A program made the translations under genes and the position numbers. Shown piece after piece: positions 42,101 through 50,384 of a stretch of DNA of 63,498 bases. Positions within the stretch are counted from its first letter, which is position 1; each line of letters opens with the position of its first letter. Under the pieces are notes generated by a model. It was not told where the DNA came from. It searched no databases and saw only the letters and a list, made by a program, of their open reading frames with translations. The DNA comes from Achromobacter animicus (GTDB lineage Bacteria; Pseudomonadota; Gammaproteobacteria; Burkholderiales; Burkholderiaceae_B), in the NCBI RefSeq assembly GCF_902859585.1, contig NZ_CADIJM010000021.1:1-63498 (forward strand). The letters are read 5' to 3'.

Positions 42101-43053
42101 TGGCCGCGGACCACATGCCGCGGCGCGCGGCCATCATTGGAACGGGACTGATCGGGCAAGGGTGGGCCATCGTGTTCGCGCGCATGGGCTGGGAAGTGCG
42201 GCTTCATGATGTGAACGCTGCGATGCTTGCCGAAGCGCGTGCGCTCATCCTGCAACAGCTTCGCGTGCTGGAAACACAGGGCCTGCTCGACAACGCGGAT
42301 GCCATCGTCGACCGCGTGCAGGTGTCGGCCAGCTTGCAAGAGGCATTGCAGGGCGCCAGCTACGTCCAGGAGAATTCCCCGGAAAGCGTCGAGATCAAGC
42401 GCGCGCTGTTTTCCGAACTGGACGCGCTGGCCGAACCCCACGCCATCATAGGCAGCTCCACGTCCAGCATCCCGGCCAGCCAGTTCACCGAGCATCTCGC
42501 CGGCAGGCACCGGTGCCTCGTGGCGCATCCGGTCAATCCGCCGTACCTGATTCCGGTCGTCGAACTGTGCCCGGCGCCGTGGACCAGCCCCGAAGCGCTG
42601 TCCGGCGCGCGCGACGTGATGACTGGCATCGGCCAGAAGCCCGTGCTGGTGCGGCGCGAAATCGAAGGCTTCATCCTGAACCGCCTGCAAGGCGCGTTGC
42701 TGCAGGAAGCCTTCCGGCTGGCAAGCCAGGGCATCGCCAGCGCCGAAGACATCGACACCACCGTCAAGGACGGCCTGGGTCTGCGCTGGTCCTTCATGGG
42801 ACCGTTTGAAACCATCGACCTGAACGCGCCGGGCGGCATCGCGGATTACTGCCGCCGCTATGGCGGACTCTATCAGTCCATTGGCGCAAGCCAGGGCGAT
42901 TGCGTGGCCTGGGAAGGCGCGCTGGTCGACGCACTATCCGAGGAGCGGCGCGCCCTGCTGCCCGAGGAAGACCTTGCCGCACGCCGCTTCTGGCGCGACG
43001 AAAAGCTGATGCGCCTCATGCGTCACAAACAACACGGAGACAACAATGGCTAA
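42100..43053 (+). CDS. 3-hydroxyacyl-CoA dehydrogenase family (carnitine/gulonate 3-dehydrogenase-like)
   Basis: 317 residues. The NAD site AAIIGTGLIGQGWAIVFARM and the motif SSTSSIPASQFTEHLAG, HPVNPPYLIPVVELCPAPWT are those of the branch of 3HCDH enzymes that act on free hydroxyacids rather than CoA esters (L-carnitine dehydrogenase, L-gulonate 3-dehydrogenase/lambda-crystallin). The reaction is a 3-hydroxyacid to a 3-keto acid with NAD. The product would be the direct substrate of the BKACE enzyme encoded next (8-base overlap), so the two steps are consecutive. Confidence 0.9.
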   Translation: MAADHMPRRAAIIGTGLIGQGWAIVFARMGWEVRLHDVNAAMLAEARALILQQLRVLETQGLLDNADAIVDRVQVSASLQEALQGASYVQENSPESVEIKRALFSELDALAEPHAIIGSSTSSIPASQFTEHLAGRHRCLVAHPVNPPYLIPVVELCPAPWTSPEALSGARDVMTGIGQKPVLVRREIEGFILNRLQGALLQEAFRLASQGIASAEDIDTTVKDGLGLRWSFMGPFETIDLNAPGGIADYCRRYGGLYQSIGASQGDCVAWEGALVDALSEERRALLPEEDLAARRFWRDEKLMRLMRHKQHGDNNG

Positions 43054-43981
43054 GCCCAAACAGAAAGTCGTCATCACTTGCGCCGTCACGGGCGCCATCC
43101 ACACGCCCAGCATGTCGCCGCACCTGCCGGTCACGGCCGACGAGATCGCCGAGGCGGCCATCGGCGCGGCCAAGGCCGGCGCCGCCGTCCTGCACCTGCA
43201 TGCGCGGGATCCGCAGACGGGCAAGCCTTCGCAGGATCCGGCGCTGTTCAAGCCTTTCCTTGAGCGCATCAAGCGCGAGACCGACGCCATCATCAACATC
43301 ACCACCGGCGGCAGTCCGCACATGACGGTGGAAGAACGCATGCGGCCGGCCACTACGTTCCAGCCGGAGCTGGCGTCGCTGAACATGGGCTCCATGAACT
43401 TCGGCCTCTTTCCCATGCTGGACCGCTTCTCCGAGTTCAAGCACGACTGGGAGCGGGAGCATCTGGAGAACAGCCGCTCGCTCATCTTCCGCAACACCTA
43501 CCAGGACATCGAATCCATTCTGACGCTTGGCAACGCCAACGGCACGCGCTTTGAGTTCGAGTGCTATGACATCAGCCACCTCTACAACCTGGCGCATTTC
43601 GTGGACCGCGGCCTGGTCAAGTCGCCGCCCTTCATCCAATCGGTGTTCGGCATCCTGGGCGGCATCGGCCCGCACCCGGAAGACCTGATGCACATGAAGC
43701 GCACGGCGGACCGCCTCTTTGGCAACGACTACGAATGGTCGATTCTGGGCGCCGGCCGCAACCAGATGCCGTTGGCAACCATCGGCGCAGCGATGGGGTC
43801 GAACGTGCGGGTGGGCCTTGAAGACTCGCTGTGGATCGGACCGGGGCAACTGGCCGAATCCAATCGCGTGCAGGTGGAGCGCATCCGCGGCATCCTCGAG
43901 GCGCTGAACCTGGAGGTCGCCACGCCGGACGAAGCGCGGGCCAAGCTGGGATTGAAAGGTAAGGACAACGTCGCGTTCTGA
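43046..43981 (+). CDS. BKACE (DUF849) beta-keto acid cleavage enzyme
   Basis: 311 residues, a TIM barrel of the beta-keto acid cleavage family. The zinc-binding motif VLHLHARDPQTG has His50 and His52; further family pieces are INITTGGSP and FIQSVFGILGGIGPHPEDLM. These enzymes combine a beta-keto acid with acetyl-CoA to give acetoacetate plus a new acyl-CoA. Well-known members act on 3-keto-5-aminohexanoate and 3-dehydrocarnitine. Here the keto acid comes from the preceding dehydrogenase. Last gene of its operon. Confidence 0.92.
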   Translation: MAKPKQKVVITCAVTGAIHTPSMSPHLPVTADEIAEAAIGAAKAGAAVLHLHARDPQTGKPSQDPALFKPFLERIKRETDAIINITTGGSPHMTVEERMRPATTFQPELASLNMGSMNFGLFPMLDRFSEFKHDWEREHLENSRSLIFRNTYQDIESILTLGNANGTRFEFECYDISHLYNLAHFVDRGLVKSPPFIQSVFGILGGIGPHPEDLMHMKRTADRLFGNDYEWSILGAGRNQMPLATIGAAMGSNVRVGLEDSLWIGPGQLAESNRVQVERIRGILEALNLEVATPDEARAKLGLKGKDNVAF

Positions 43982-44044
43982 TGCCGCGGGCGGGCAGGGC
44001 GGCCGGCGGGCATCAAACCCGCCAGCCCTTGCTCTGCAGTGGGG

Positions 44045-45115
44045 TCAGGCGTGACGGCGCAGCGCGGCGGCCAGCGTGGCCACATCCAGCGTACGGTCAA
44101 AGTTGGCGGCATGGCGCGCTTTCAGGCTGAGGTCCGCCGCCAGCGACAGTTCCGCATCGGACGGCTCGCCGGCCGCGCCAAGTTCGCGCAGCGTGACCGG
44201 CAGACCGACCTGGGCATACCACTGCTTCAGATCGGCCAGCATGCCGTCGTTGCGGTTCTCCAGGTCAAGCTGCACCAGCAAGCCCACCGCCACCTGCAGG
44301 CCGTGCAGCGCGGTGGCGACGCCGTTGATCTTTGGTAGCCCGCGCGTCAGAGCGTGGGCAATGGACAAGCCACCGCTTTCAAATCCCAGACCGCTCATGA
44401 GGATCATCGCTTCCACCACGCGCTCGAAGGCGGGCGTGGGTTGGCCGGTTCCGGCAACGGCCACGGCATCCGCGCCGTCCGCCAGCAACGTGCGCAGGCA
44501 GCCGTCGGCGATGAGCTGGGCCGTGAGCAGCGGCGCCGCGTCGTACATGTTCTTGCCGCCGTTGCGCTGGCATTGTTCGGCTTCAAACTTTTTGGAGATT
44601 GCATCGCCCAGCCCGGCCCGGAAGAAGTGCACCGGCGCGGTCGCGATGATGGCGGTGTCGACCAGCACGATGGTCGGATTGAACAGCATGTGCTCGACGG
44701 CCAGGAGGTTGTGATGTGCGTCGTAAAGCACGTAATTCTTGCTGGTGGGCGCGTCGTTGGACGCCACGGTGGGCACGGTGATCAGGTGGCAGTGCGACGA
44801 CTTGGCCACGGCTTTGCCGGCATCCAGCGACTTGCCGCCGCCCACCGCAATCACCATGTCGATGTTCGCCGGCGACGCCTGCGCCCGCAATCCGTCGATG
44901 ACTTCAGGCGTCAGGTCGCCTTCGACGATCAGCGGCGCAAGCACTACGCCATGCTGGGCGCACAGCGCTTCGATTTTCGGTCCCAACACGCCATGGACAT
45001 AGCTGTCGATGACCAGCGCGGCGCGCTTTCCGAACAGCGCCGCGTATTGCCCCAGCGCGTCCAGGGCGCCCGATCCCTGGATGTAGCGGCTGGGCGCTCC
45101 GAAAATCTTCAGCAT
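44045..45115 (-). CDS. GldA-like iron/zinc-containing dehydrogenase
   Basis: 356 residues of the glycerol dehydrogenase group: IDMVIAVGGGKSLDAGKAVA (GGGxxxD cofactor motif), TVPTVASNDAPTSKNYVLYD, GLGDAISKKFEAE (metal Asp) and metal His in GLSIAHALTRGLP and VATALHGLQVAVG. It interconverts a vicinal diol and hydroxyketone with NAD. It follows the GntR gene by 9 bases in one operon and is convergent with the BKACE gene. Confidence 0.92.
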   Translation of the reverse strand: MLKIFGAPSRYIQGSGALDALGQYAALFGKRAALVIDSYVHGVLGPKIEALCAQHGVVLAPLIVEGDLTPEVIDGLRAQASPANIDMVIAVGGGKSLDAGKAVAKSSHCHLITVPTVASNDAPTSKNYVLYDAHHNLLAVEHMLFNPTIVLVDTAIIATAPVHFFRAGLGDAISKKFEAEQCQRNGGKNMYDAAPLLTAQLIADGCLRTLLADGADAVAVAGTGQPTPAFERVVEAMILMSGLGFESGGLSIAHALTRGLPKINGVATALHGLQVAVGLLVQLDLENRNDGMLADLKQWYAQVGLPVTLRELGAAGEPSDAELSLAADLSLKARHAANFDRTLDVATLAAALRRHA

Positions 45116-45124
45116 GGCGTCTCC

Positions 45125-45829
45125 CTATTTGCGAGCCCCTGGGGGGCGGTAGTCGAGTTCTTTTTCCCGTTCGACCAGCCAGTCGATCATGATCTTTCCG
45201 CCCCAGACCAGATCGGCCTGGATGGCGTTGCGCGCCGCTTCCGAATCACGCGCTTCCAGGGCCTCGATGACGGCCTCATGGCGATGCTCGTTTTCGGAAT
45301 AGTCCAGGCCGGCAGTCTTGACGTGAAACACCTTGAGGATGGGGCCGGTGATGACCCAGAACGACTCAACGGTGTTGCGCAGGATGGGCTTGTTGCTGGC
45401 TTCGAGGATGGCGAAGTGGAACTTGCGGTTCAGGTAGCTGGCGCGCTTGGGGTCGGTGGACGTGCACGAGATGAAATCCCGTTGCAACGCGATCAGGTTG
45501 TCGAGCTGCTTGCGCGTGATGTTTTGCGCGGCCTCGGCGGCGCCCATGCCTTCAAGGTGGAAGCGGATCTGCTGGATCTCCCGCAGCTTTTCCGAGTTGA
45601 CGTACGGCACGTAGACCGCGGTGGCCGCCTGCATCTCGAGCCCTTGCTCACTGATCAGCCGGAAGATGGCCTCGCGCACCGGCGTGATGGACACGCCCAT
45701 TTCCTGCGCCAGCTCGCCGATGATCAGGCGCTCGCCAGGTTCGTATTGCCCGTTGATCAGGGCATTACGGATTTCGTTGTAGACCCTGACGGAAAGGTTC
45801 TCTTTTTTGACCGGTTTGAGGCTGGGCAT
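45125..45829 (-). CDS. GntR family (FCD) transcriptional regulator
   Basis: 234 residues. The winged HTH (about 8-75: LSVRVYNEIRNALINGQYEP GERLIIGELAQEMGVSITPVREA) belongs to the FadR subfamily, followed by an FCD effector domain (about 85-215; metal/ligand residues likely in HFAILEASNK and the final ENEHRHEAVIEALEARD). FCD repressors bind short AT-containing palindromes and release on binding a pathway acid. Central position in the cluster and the palindromes before each divergent operon make it the probable local regulator. Confidence 0.92.
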   Translation of the reverse strand: MPSLKPVKKENLSVRVYNEIRNALINGQYEPGERLIIGELAQEMGVSITPVREAIFRLISEQGLEMQAATAVYVPYVNSEKLREIQQIRFHLEGMGAAEAAQNITRKQLDNLIALQRDFISCTSTDPKRASYLNRKFHFAILEASNKPILRNTVESFWVITGPILKVFHVKTAGLDYSENEHRHEAVIEALEARDSEAARNAIQADLVWGGKIMIDWLVEREKELDYRPPGARK

Positions 45830-45910
45830 GGCGTTTCTGGCTTGCTGTATGGAGGGTGCAGGTGAATCCAGGAGCGATTCTAGCCCGGCGTAGCCAATTC
45901 GAGCGCAATG

Positions 45911-45935
45911 GGTATATTATATATCATATATCCAT
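45911..45935. promoter_or_regulatory. GntR-type operator, site 3
   Basis: GGTATATTATATATCATATATCC region; core ATATATCATATAT at about 45919-45931 matches site 1 (on the other strand) and site 2. It lies 20-40 bases before the transketolase N-subunit start and about 85 bases upstream of the GntR gene, so it could serve both. Confidence 0.65.
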
Positions 45936-45953
45936 ACAACAGGAGGAGGCGCG

Positions 45954-46811
45954 ATGCGCAAGGATCAAGAGGCCCCTACCGCAGGGGAAATCGCGATGCT
46001 GCGGGAAAAGGCCCGCCATATCAGGCTGGAGACCATCCGCCTCATCGAAATCGCCAAGGTCGGACACTACAGTTCCGTCTTTTCGTGCGCCGAGATCTTC
46101 GCGGCGCTTTATTTTGATGTGATGCGTCTGCGCCCGGGCGAGCCGCAGTGGCCGGATCGTGACCGCTTCCTCATGGGCAAGGGCCACGCCGCCGTCGGCC
46201 TGTTCCCCGTGCTGGCCGATCTGGGCTTCATCGATCACGCGCTGCTGGACGGCTACACGCGGTTGGGCAGCCCCCTCGGCGATCACCCCGACATGAGCAA
46301 GGTGCCGGGCGTCGACTTCAGCTCGGGCTCCATCGGTCATGCGCTGTCCAACGGCGTTGGCATGGCCGTCGGCGGCCGCATGAACCAGCGGGACTTCAAC
46401 GTGTTCGTGATGCTGGGCGACGGCGAAATGCAGGAAGGGCAGGTGTGGGAAGCCGCATTGTTCGCCGCGCACAACCGCTTGTCCCGCCTCATCGCCATCA
46501 TCGACCGCAACGGCTATCAGCTCGACGGCAAGGTCGACGACGTCATGGGGGTGGAGTCGCTGAAAGAAAAGTGGCAGGCGTTCGGCTGGGAGGTCCACGA
46601 AGTCGATGGTCACAATCTTGCCGAACTGACTGCGCTGCTGCGCCGCCTGCGCGCCGATGATGCGCGCGCCAAGCCCGCATGCGTGATCGCCCGGACCATC
46701 AAGGGCAAGGGTGTCTCCTATATGGAAACCGAACCGGGCTGGCACCTGGGCTACCTGGCCCCGCAAGATGCGCAAAGCGCTGTCGAAGAAATCCTCTCCC
46801 GCGAGATCTGA
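45954..46811 (+). CDS. transketolase-like N-terminal (ThDP-binding) subunit
   Basis: 285 residues, the pyrophosphate domain of a split transketolase. RDRFLMGKGHAAVGLFPVLA (the KGHA motif), FSSGSIGHALSNGVGMAVGG and VMLGDGEMQEGQVWEAALFA (GDG...N ThDP/Mg motif, with NG replaced by E-rich variant) are clear. It is half of a heterodimeric enzyme with the next gene. Such split transketolase-like enzymes move a two-carbon ketol unit between sugars or their analogues. AGGAGGAGG precedes the ATG. First gene of the unit. Confidence 0.92.
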   Translation: MRKDQEAPTAGEIAMLREKARHIRLETIRLIEIAKVGHYSSVFSCAEIFAALYFDVMRLRPGEPQWPDRDRFLMGKGHAAVGLFPVLADLGFIDHALLDGYTRLGSPLGDHPDMSKVPGVDFSSGSIGHALSNGVGMAVGGRMNQRDFNVFVMLGDGEMQEGQVWEAALFAAHNRLSRLIAIIDRNGYQLDGKVDDVMGVESLKEKWQAFGWEVHEVDGHNLAELTALLRRLRADDARAKPACVIARTIKGKGVSYMETEPGWHLGYLAPQDAQSAVEEILSREI

Positions 46812-47798
46812 ATGGCACAGGCACAAGTACTCTCTCCCGATTCCTGGCAGTACCGCGCCCTGAATGCGGTGAACCCCGGGCTGTCCTACCTTTCCGACGG
46901 ATTGATCGAGCTGGTGAAGGCCGGGCATCCCGTCGTGGCCGGATCGGCCGACCTGCAGTATTCGAACGGGCTGAACCGCTTCGCCGAGGCCTATCCCGAC
47001 CGCTACGTGCAGTTCGGCATCTCTGAGCAGAACATGGTTTCGGCGGCCGCCGGGCTGGCAACGACCGGCATGATGCCGTTCGTCGCCACGTTCGCGTCGT
47101 TCCTCGGGTTGCTGTGCTGCGAACAGATCCGGATGGACGTCGCCTACACGCGCCTTCCGGTTCGCCTGATCGGCCATCACACGGGTATCAGTCTGGGTTT
47201 CTACGGCACCTCGCACCACGCCACCGAAGACATCTCCACCATGCGCGCGCTGGCGGGCCTGACGGTGGTGTCTCCCGCGGACGGCCCGCAACTGGCGGCG
47301 GCCATCAAGGCGTCCGCGGACTGGCCCGAGCCCATCTATTTCCGTATCGGCCGCGGGCGCGATCCGCAGGTCTACGAAGACAACACGCAGTTCGAATTCG
47401 GCCGTGCCATCGTCCACGAAGCCGGTAGCGACCTGACGCTGATCGCCTGCGGCATTACGCTGCACGGTGCGCTGGCCGCGGCTCGCCAGTTGCGCGAAGA
47501 GGGCCTGTCGGTTGGCGTGATCGACATGCCGACGATCAAGCCGCTGGACCGCGACGCCATCCTGAAGGCTGCCGGGCAGTCGCGCCTGATGATGACGGTC
47601 GAAGAGCACAATGTGCTGGGCGGCCTGGGATCGGCAGTTGCCGAGGTGCTGGCCGACGCGGGCACCGGCACGCGGTTGCGCCGTCATGGCATCTATGACG
47701 AATACAGCCTCATTGCGCCGCCCACCACGCTGTACGCCCATTACAAGCTAGACGCCGAAGGCATTGCCGGCGTCGCGCGAGAATTCATCCAGCATTGA
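46812..47798 (+). CDS. transketolase-like C-terminal subunit
   Basis: 328 residues: pyrimidine-binding domain with the catalytic Glu in VQFGISEQNMVSAAAGLATT, followed by the transketolase C domain (LREEGLSVGVIDMPTIKPLD, TVEEHNVLGGLGSAVAEVLA). It begins directly after the stop of the N-terminal subunit. Together they equal one transketolase subunit of about 610 residues, shorter than the classical enzyme (about 660), as in other split forms. Confidence 0.92.
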   Translation: MAQAQVLSPDSWQYRALNAVNPGLSYLSDGLIELVKAGHPVVAGSADLQYSNGLNRFAEAYPDRYVQFGISEQNMVSAAAGLATTGMMPFVATFASFLGLLCCEQIRMDVAYTRLPVRLIGHHTGISLGFYGTSHHATEDISTMRALAGLTVVSPADGPQLAAAIKASADWPEPIYFRIGRGRDPQVYEDNTQFEFGRAIVHEAGSDLTLIACGITLHGALAAARQLREEGLSVGVIDMPTIKPLDRDAILKAAGQSRLMMTVEEHNVLGGLGSAVAEVLADAGTGTRLRRHGIYDEYSLIAPPTTLYAHYKLDAEGIAGVAREFIQH

Positions 47799-47811
47799 TC
47801 CGGAGACATCC

Positions 47812-48615
47812 ATGAAGGAAATCAGCGGCAACACGCGCCTGTTCGGCATCCTGGCCGACCCGATTCACCATGTGAAGACGCCGCAGCGCATGAACGAACA
47901 CTTCGCCAAGATCGGTTTCGATGGCGTCTGCGTGCCATTTCACGCGCGGCCCGACAACCTGGCGGCCGTGGTCGACGGCCTGCGCCGCCTGGAAAACCTG
48001 GGCGGCGTGATCGTCACGGTGCCGCACAAGACCGCCATCCTGGAACTGGCCGACGACGCCACGCCCGTCGCCCGCAAGATCGGCGCGGCCAATGTGTTGC
48101 GGCGTGAGGCCGATGGGCGCCTCGTGGCGCACATGCTGGACGGCGAGGGCTTCGTGCGTGGCCTGCGCAGTTGCGGCGTCGCCCCCGAGGGCAAGAGCGT
48201 CTACCTGGCGGGCGCGGGCGGCGCAGCCAATGCGATTGGCTTCGCGCTGGTGCAGGCTGGCGTCTCACGCCTGACCATCGCCAACCGCACGCCCGCCAAG
48301 GCCGAGGACCTCAAGGCCCGCATCCTGTCGCTGCATCCAGACGCGCAGATCGCGGTGGGCAATGCCGACCCCGCCGGCCATGACCTCGTCGTCAACGGCA
48401 CGTCGCTGGGCATGAAAGAGGGCGATCCGCTACCGCTGGACGTCAGCCGCCTGACGCCGGAGCAACTGGTTTGCGAGGTCATCATGCAGCCCAAGGACAC
48501 GGCGCTGCTCGTGGCGGCGCAGGCGCGCGGCTGCAAGATTCATTACGGCGCGCCGATGCTGGCCTGCCAGATCGAACTGATGGTGGAAACGCTGGGCGTG
48601 ACGCCCGCCCGTTAG
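47812..48615 (+). CDS. shikimate dehydrogenase-like oxidoreductase
   Basis: 267 residues with both AroE domains: substrate domain (1-110; VPHKT with the catalytic Lys, ARKIGAANVLRREADGR) and NADP-type Rossmann (YLAGAGGAANAIGFALVQAG, NRTPAKAEDL). The substrate motif that in AroE reads P-V/I-x-H-S-x-S-P is here DPIHHVKTP, so the first carboxylate-binding Ser is Val and the second Thr. It is therefore unlikely to be the biosynthetic AroE and more probably acts on another cyclic or linear polyol acid within this cluster. Thirteen bases after the transketolase gene. Confidence 0.9.
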   Translation: MKEISGNTRLFGILADPIHHVKTPQRMNEHFAKIGFDGVCVPFHARPDNLAAVVDGLRRLENLGGVIVTVPHKTAILELADDATPVARKIGAANVLRREADGRLVAHMLDGEGFVRGLRSCGVAPEGKSVYLAGAGGAANAIGFALVQAGVSRLTIANRTPAKAEDLKARILSLHPDAQIAVGNADPAGHDLVVNGTSLGMKEGDPLPLDVSRLTPEQLVCEVIMQPKDTALLVAAQARGCKIHYGAPMLACQIELMVETLGVTPAR

Positions 48616-48644
48616 GCGGCGCTGCACACATTCGGTAGACAACG

Positions 48645-50243
48645 ATGGGCGACTACGACTTCATCATCGCGGGCGGCGGAACGGCCGGCTGCATCCTGGC
48701 CAACCGCCTCAGCGCGGACGGCAAGTATCGCGTGCTGCTGCTGGAGGCCGGCCACGAGGCGCGCAGCATGTGGATTCCCATTCCGGCGGGCTTTTCCAAG
48801 CTGCTGGTCGATCCGCAATACAACTGGCGCTTTGCCACCGAACCCGAGGACAACGTCCACGGACGCGTTATCGCCGTACCCCGCGGCAAGGGATTGGGCG
48901 GGTCCACGCTGATCAACGGCATGATCTACGTGCGCGGCCAGCCCCAGGATTACGACGGCTGGGTGGCCGCGGGCGCTGCCGGTTGGGGACGCGACGTGGC
49001 CGAGCGCATCTACCGCAAAATAGAGAACTACGCGCCGGGCGGTGAGACCCGCGGCAAGGACGGCCCGATGCACCTTGAAGAGGTAGCCGAGCGCTTTCCG
49101 GTGTCGGACGCCTTCCTGCAGGCTGCGCGCGAAGACGGCCAACCCTTCAATCCGGACTACAACAGCGGCGATCAGGAAGGCGTGGGCTACTACCAGGTGC
49201 TCCAGCACCACGGCCGGCGCTGGAGTGTCGTGGACGGCTACCTGAAACCGGCCGCGGGACGGCGCAACCTCAGTATCGAATGCGGCGCCCATGTCACGCG
49301 TCTGATGTTCGAAGGCAAGCGCTGCGTCGGCGTGGTCTACCGCCAGAACGGGCAGGAACACGTCGTGCGCGCACGCCGAGAAACGCTGGTCTGCATGGGG
49401 GCGGTGCAATCCCCGCAATTGCTCGAACTGTCCGGAGTGGGCAATGCAGCCTTGCTGGCCTCGCACGGTATCGGCGTGGTGCACGCGCAGCCGGCGGTGG
49501 GCGAAAACTACATCGACCACTTCGCCACGCGCATGAACTGGCGCGTCAAGAACACGGTCACCTTGAACGAAATGTCGCGCGGCTGGCGGCTGGCGCAGCA
49601 GGTGGCGCGTTACTACATAAGCCGCAAAGGCATCCTGACGCTGGGCACAGGGTTGGTGCACGGCTTCGTGAAAAGCGCGCCCGGATTGCCCACCCCCGAC
49701 GTGCAGTTTTTCTTCGTGCACGCCAGCTACGCCAACGCTGCCGAACGCATCCTGGACCGGCATCCCGGCATGACGATCGGGGTGGCGCAGTTGCGTCCCG
49801 AGTCCGTCGGGTCCATTCACATCAAGTCGGCCGATCCGCTGGCCGGACCTGCCATCCGGCCCAACTTCCTGTCCGCGCAGGTCGACCGCGACAGCCTGGT
49901 AGGCGGGATGCAGGTGGCGCGCCGCATCGTGAGCCAGCCCGCCCTCAAACGCTACGTGGAGGCCGAGGTCAGCCCCGGCGTGCAGGTGGACAGCGACGAC
50001 GAATGGCTGGACTTTGCGCGGCGCAACGGACAGACCATCTACCACCCCATCGGCACCTGCCGCATGGGCACGGACGCCGCGGCCGTCACGGACGTGCGGC
50101 TGCGTGTCAACGGGCTGACAGGCCTGCGCGTGGTGGATGCCTCGGTCATGCCGAAGATGGTTTCCGGCAACACGCAGGCCGCCGTCATGATGGTGGCCGA
50201 GCGCGGTGCGGAGATGATCCTCGAAGACGCGGCGCAGGCGTAG
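48645..50243 (+). CDS. GMC family FAD-dependent oxidoreductase
   Basis: 532 residues: N-terminal FAD motif FIIAGGGTAGCILANRLSAD and LLLEAG, the second GMC signature GKGLGGSTLINGMIYVRGQP, and the C-terminal YHPIGTCRMGTD with the catalytic His, then NTQAAVMMVAERGA. It resembles choline dehydrogenase/alcohol dehydrogenases that oxidise primary alcohols and pass electrons to the respiratory chain. Last gene of the transketolase operon, ending at a strong terminator. Confidence 0.93.
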   Translation: MGDYDFIIAGGGTAGCILANRLSADGKYRVLLLEAGHEARSMWIPIPAGFSKLLVDPQYNWRFATEPEDNVHGRVIAVPRGKGLGGSTLINGMIYVRGQPQDYDGWVAAGAAGWGRDVAERIYRKIENYAPGGETRGKDGPMHLEEVAERFPVSDAFLQAAREDGQPFNPDYNSGDQEGVGYYQVLQHHGRRWSVVDGYLKPAAGRRNLSIECGAHVTRLMFEGKRCVGVVYRQNGQEHVVRARRETLVCMGAVQSPQLLELSGVGNAALLASHGIGVVHAQPAVGENYIDHFATRMNWRVKNTVTLNEMSRGWRLAQQVARYYISRKGILTLGTGLVHGFVKSAPGLPTPDVQFFFVHASYANAAERILDRHPGMTIGVAQLRPESVGSIHIKSADPLAGPAIRPNFLSAQVDRDSLVGGMQVARRIVSQPALKRYVEAEVSPGVQVDSDDEWLDFARRNGQTIYHPIGTCRMGTDAAAVTDVRLRVNGLTGLRVVDASVMPKMVSGNTQAAVMMVAERGAEMILEDAAQA

Positions 50244-50260
50244 GGAACTTCCGGTCAGTA

Positions 50261-50298
50261 AAAATGGCGCGCTTGCTTACGGCTGGCGCGCCATTTTT
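50261..50298. terminator. intrinsic terminator of GMC operon
   Basis: Stem AAAATGGCGCGC / GCGCGCCATTTT (12 bp), loop 13 bases, flanked by A and T tracts so that it can work in both directions. Confidence 0.9.
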
Positions 50299-50384
50299 CT
50301 TGAAGGCGCCCGGCATGCGCCTTGCTAACGCGCTGTTCCGACTGCAGACTGCAGGTTAGGCTGCACCAACTGAAAGGAGAACGT

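Noticed and set aside
41318-43981. Carnitine degradation operon
   Set aside because: Dehydrogenase and BKACE fit, but the thioesterase, carnitine transporter subunits and the usual regulator type are absent, and the cluster includes transketolase and AroE-like enzymes that carnitine use does not need.
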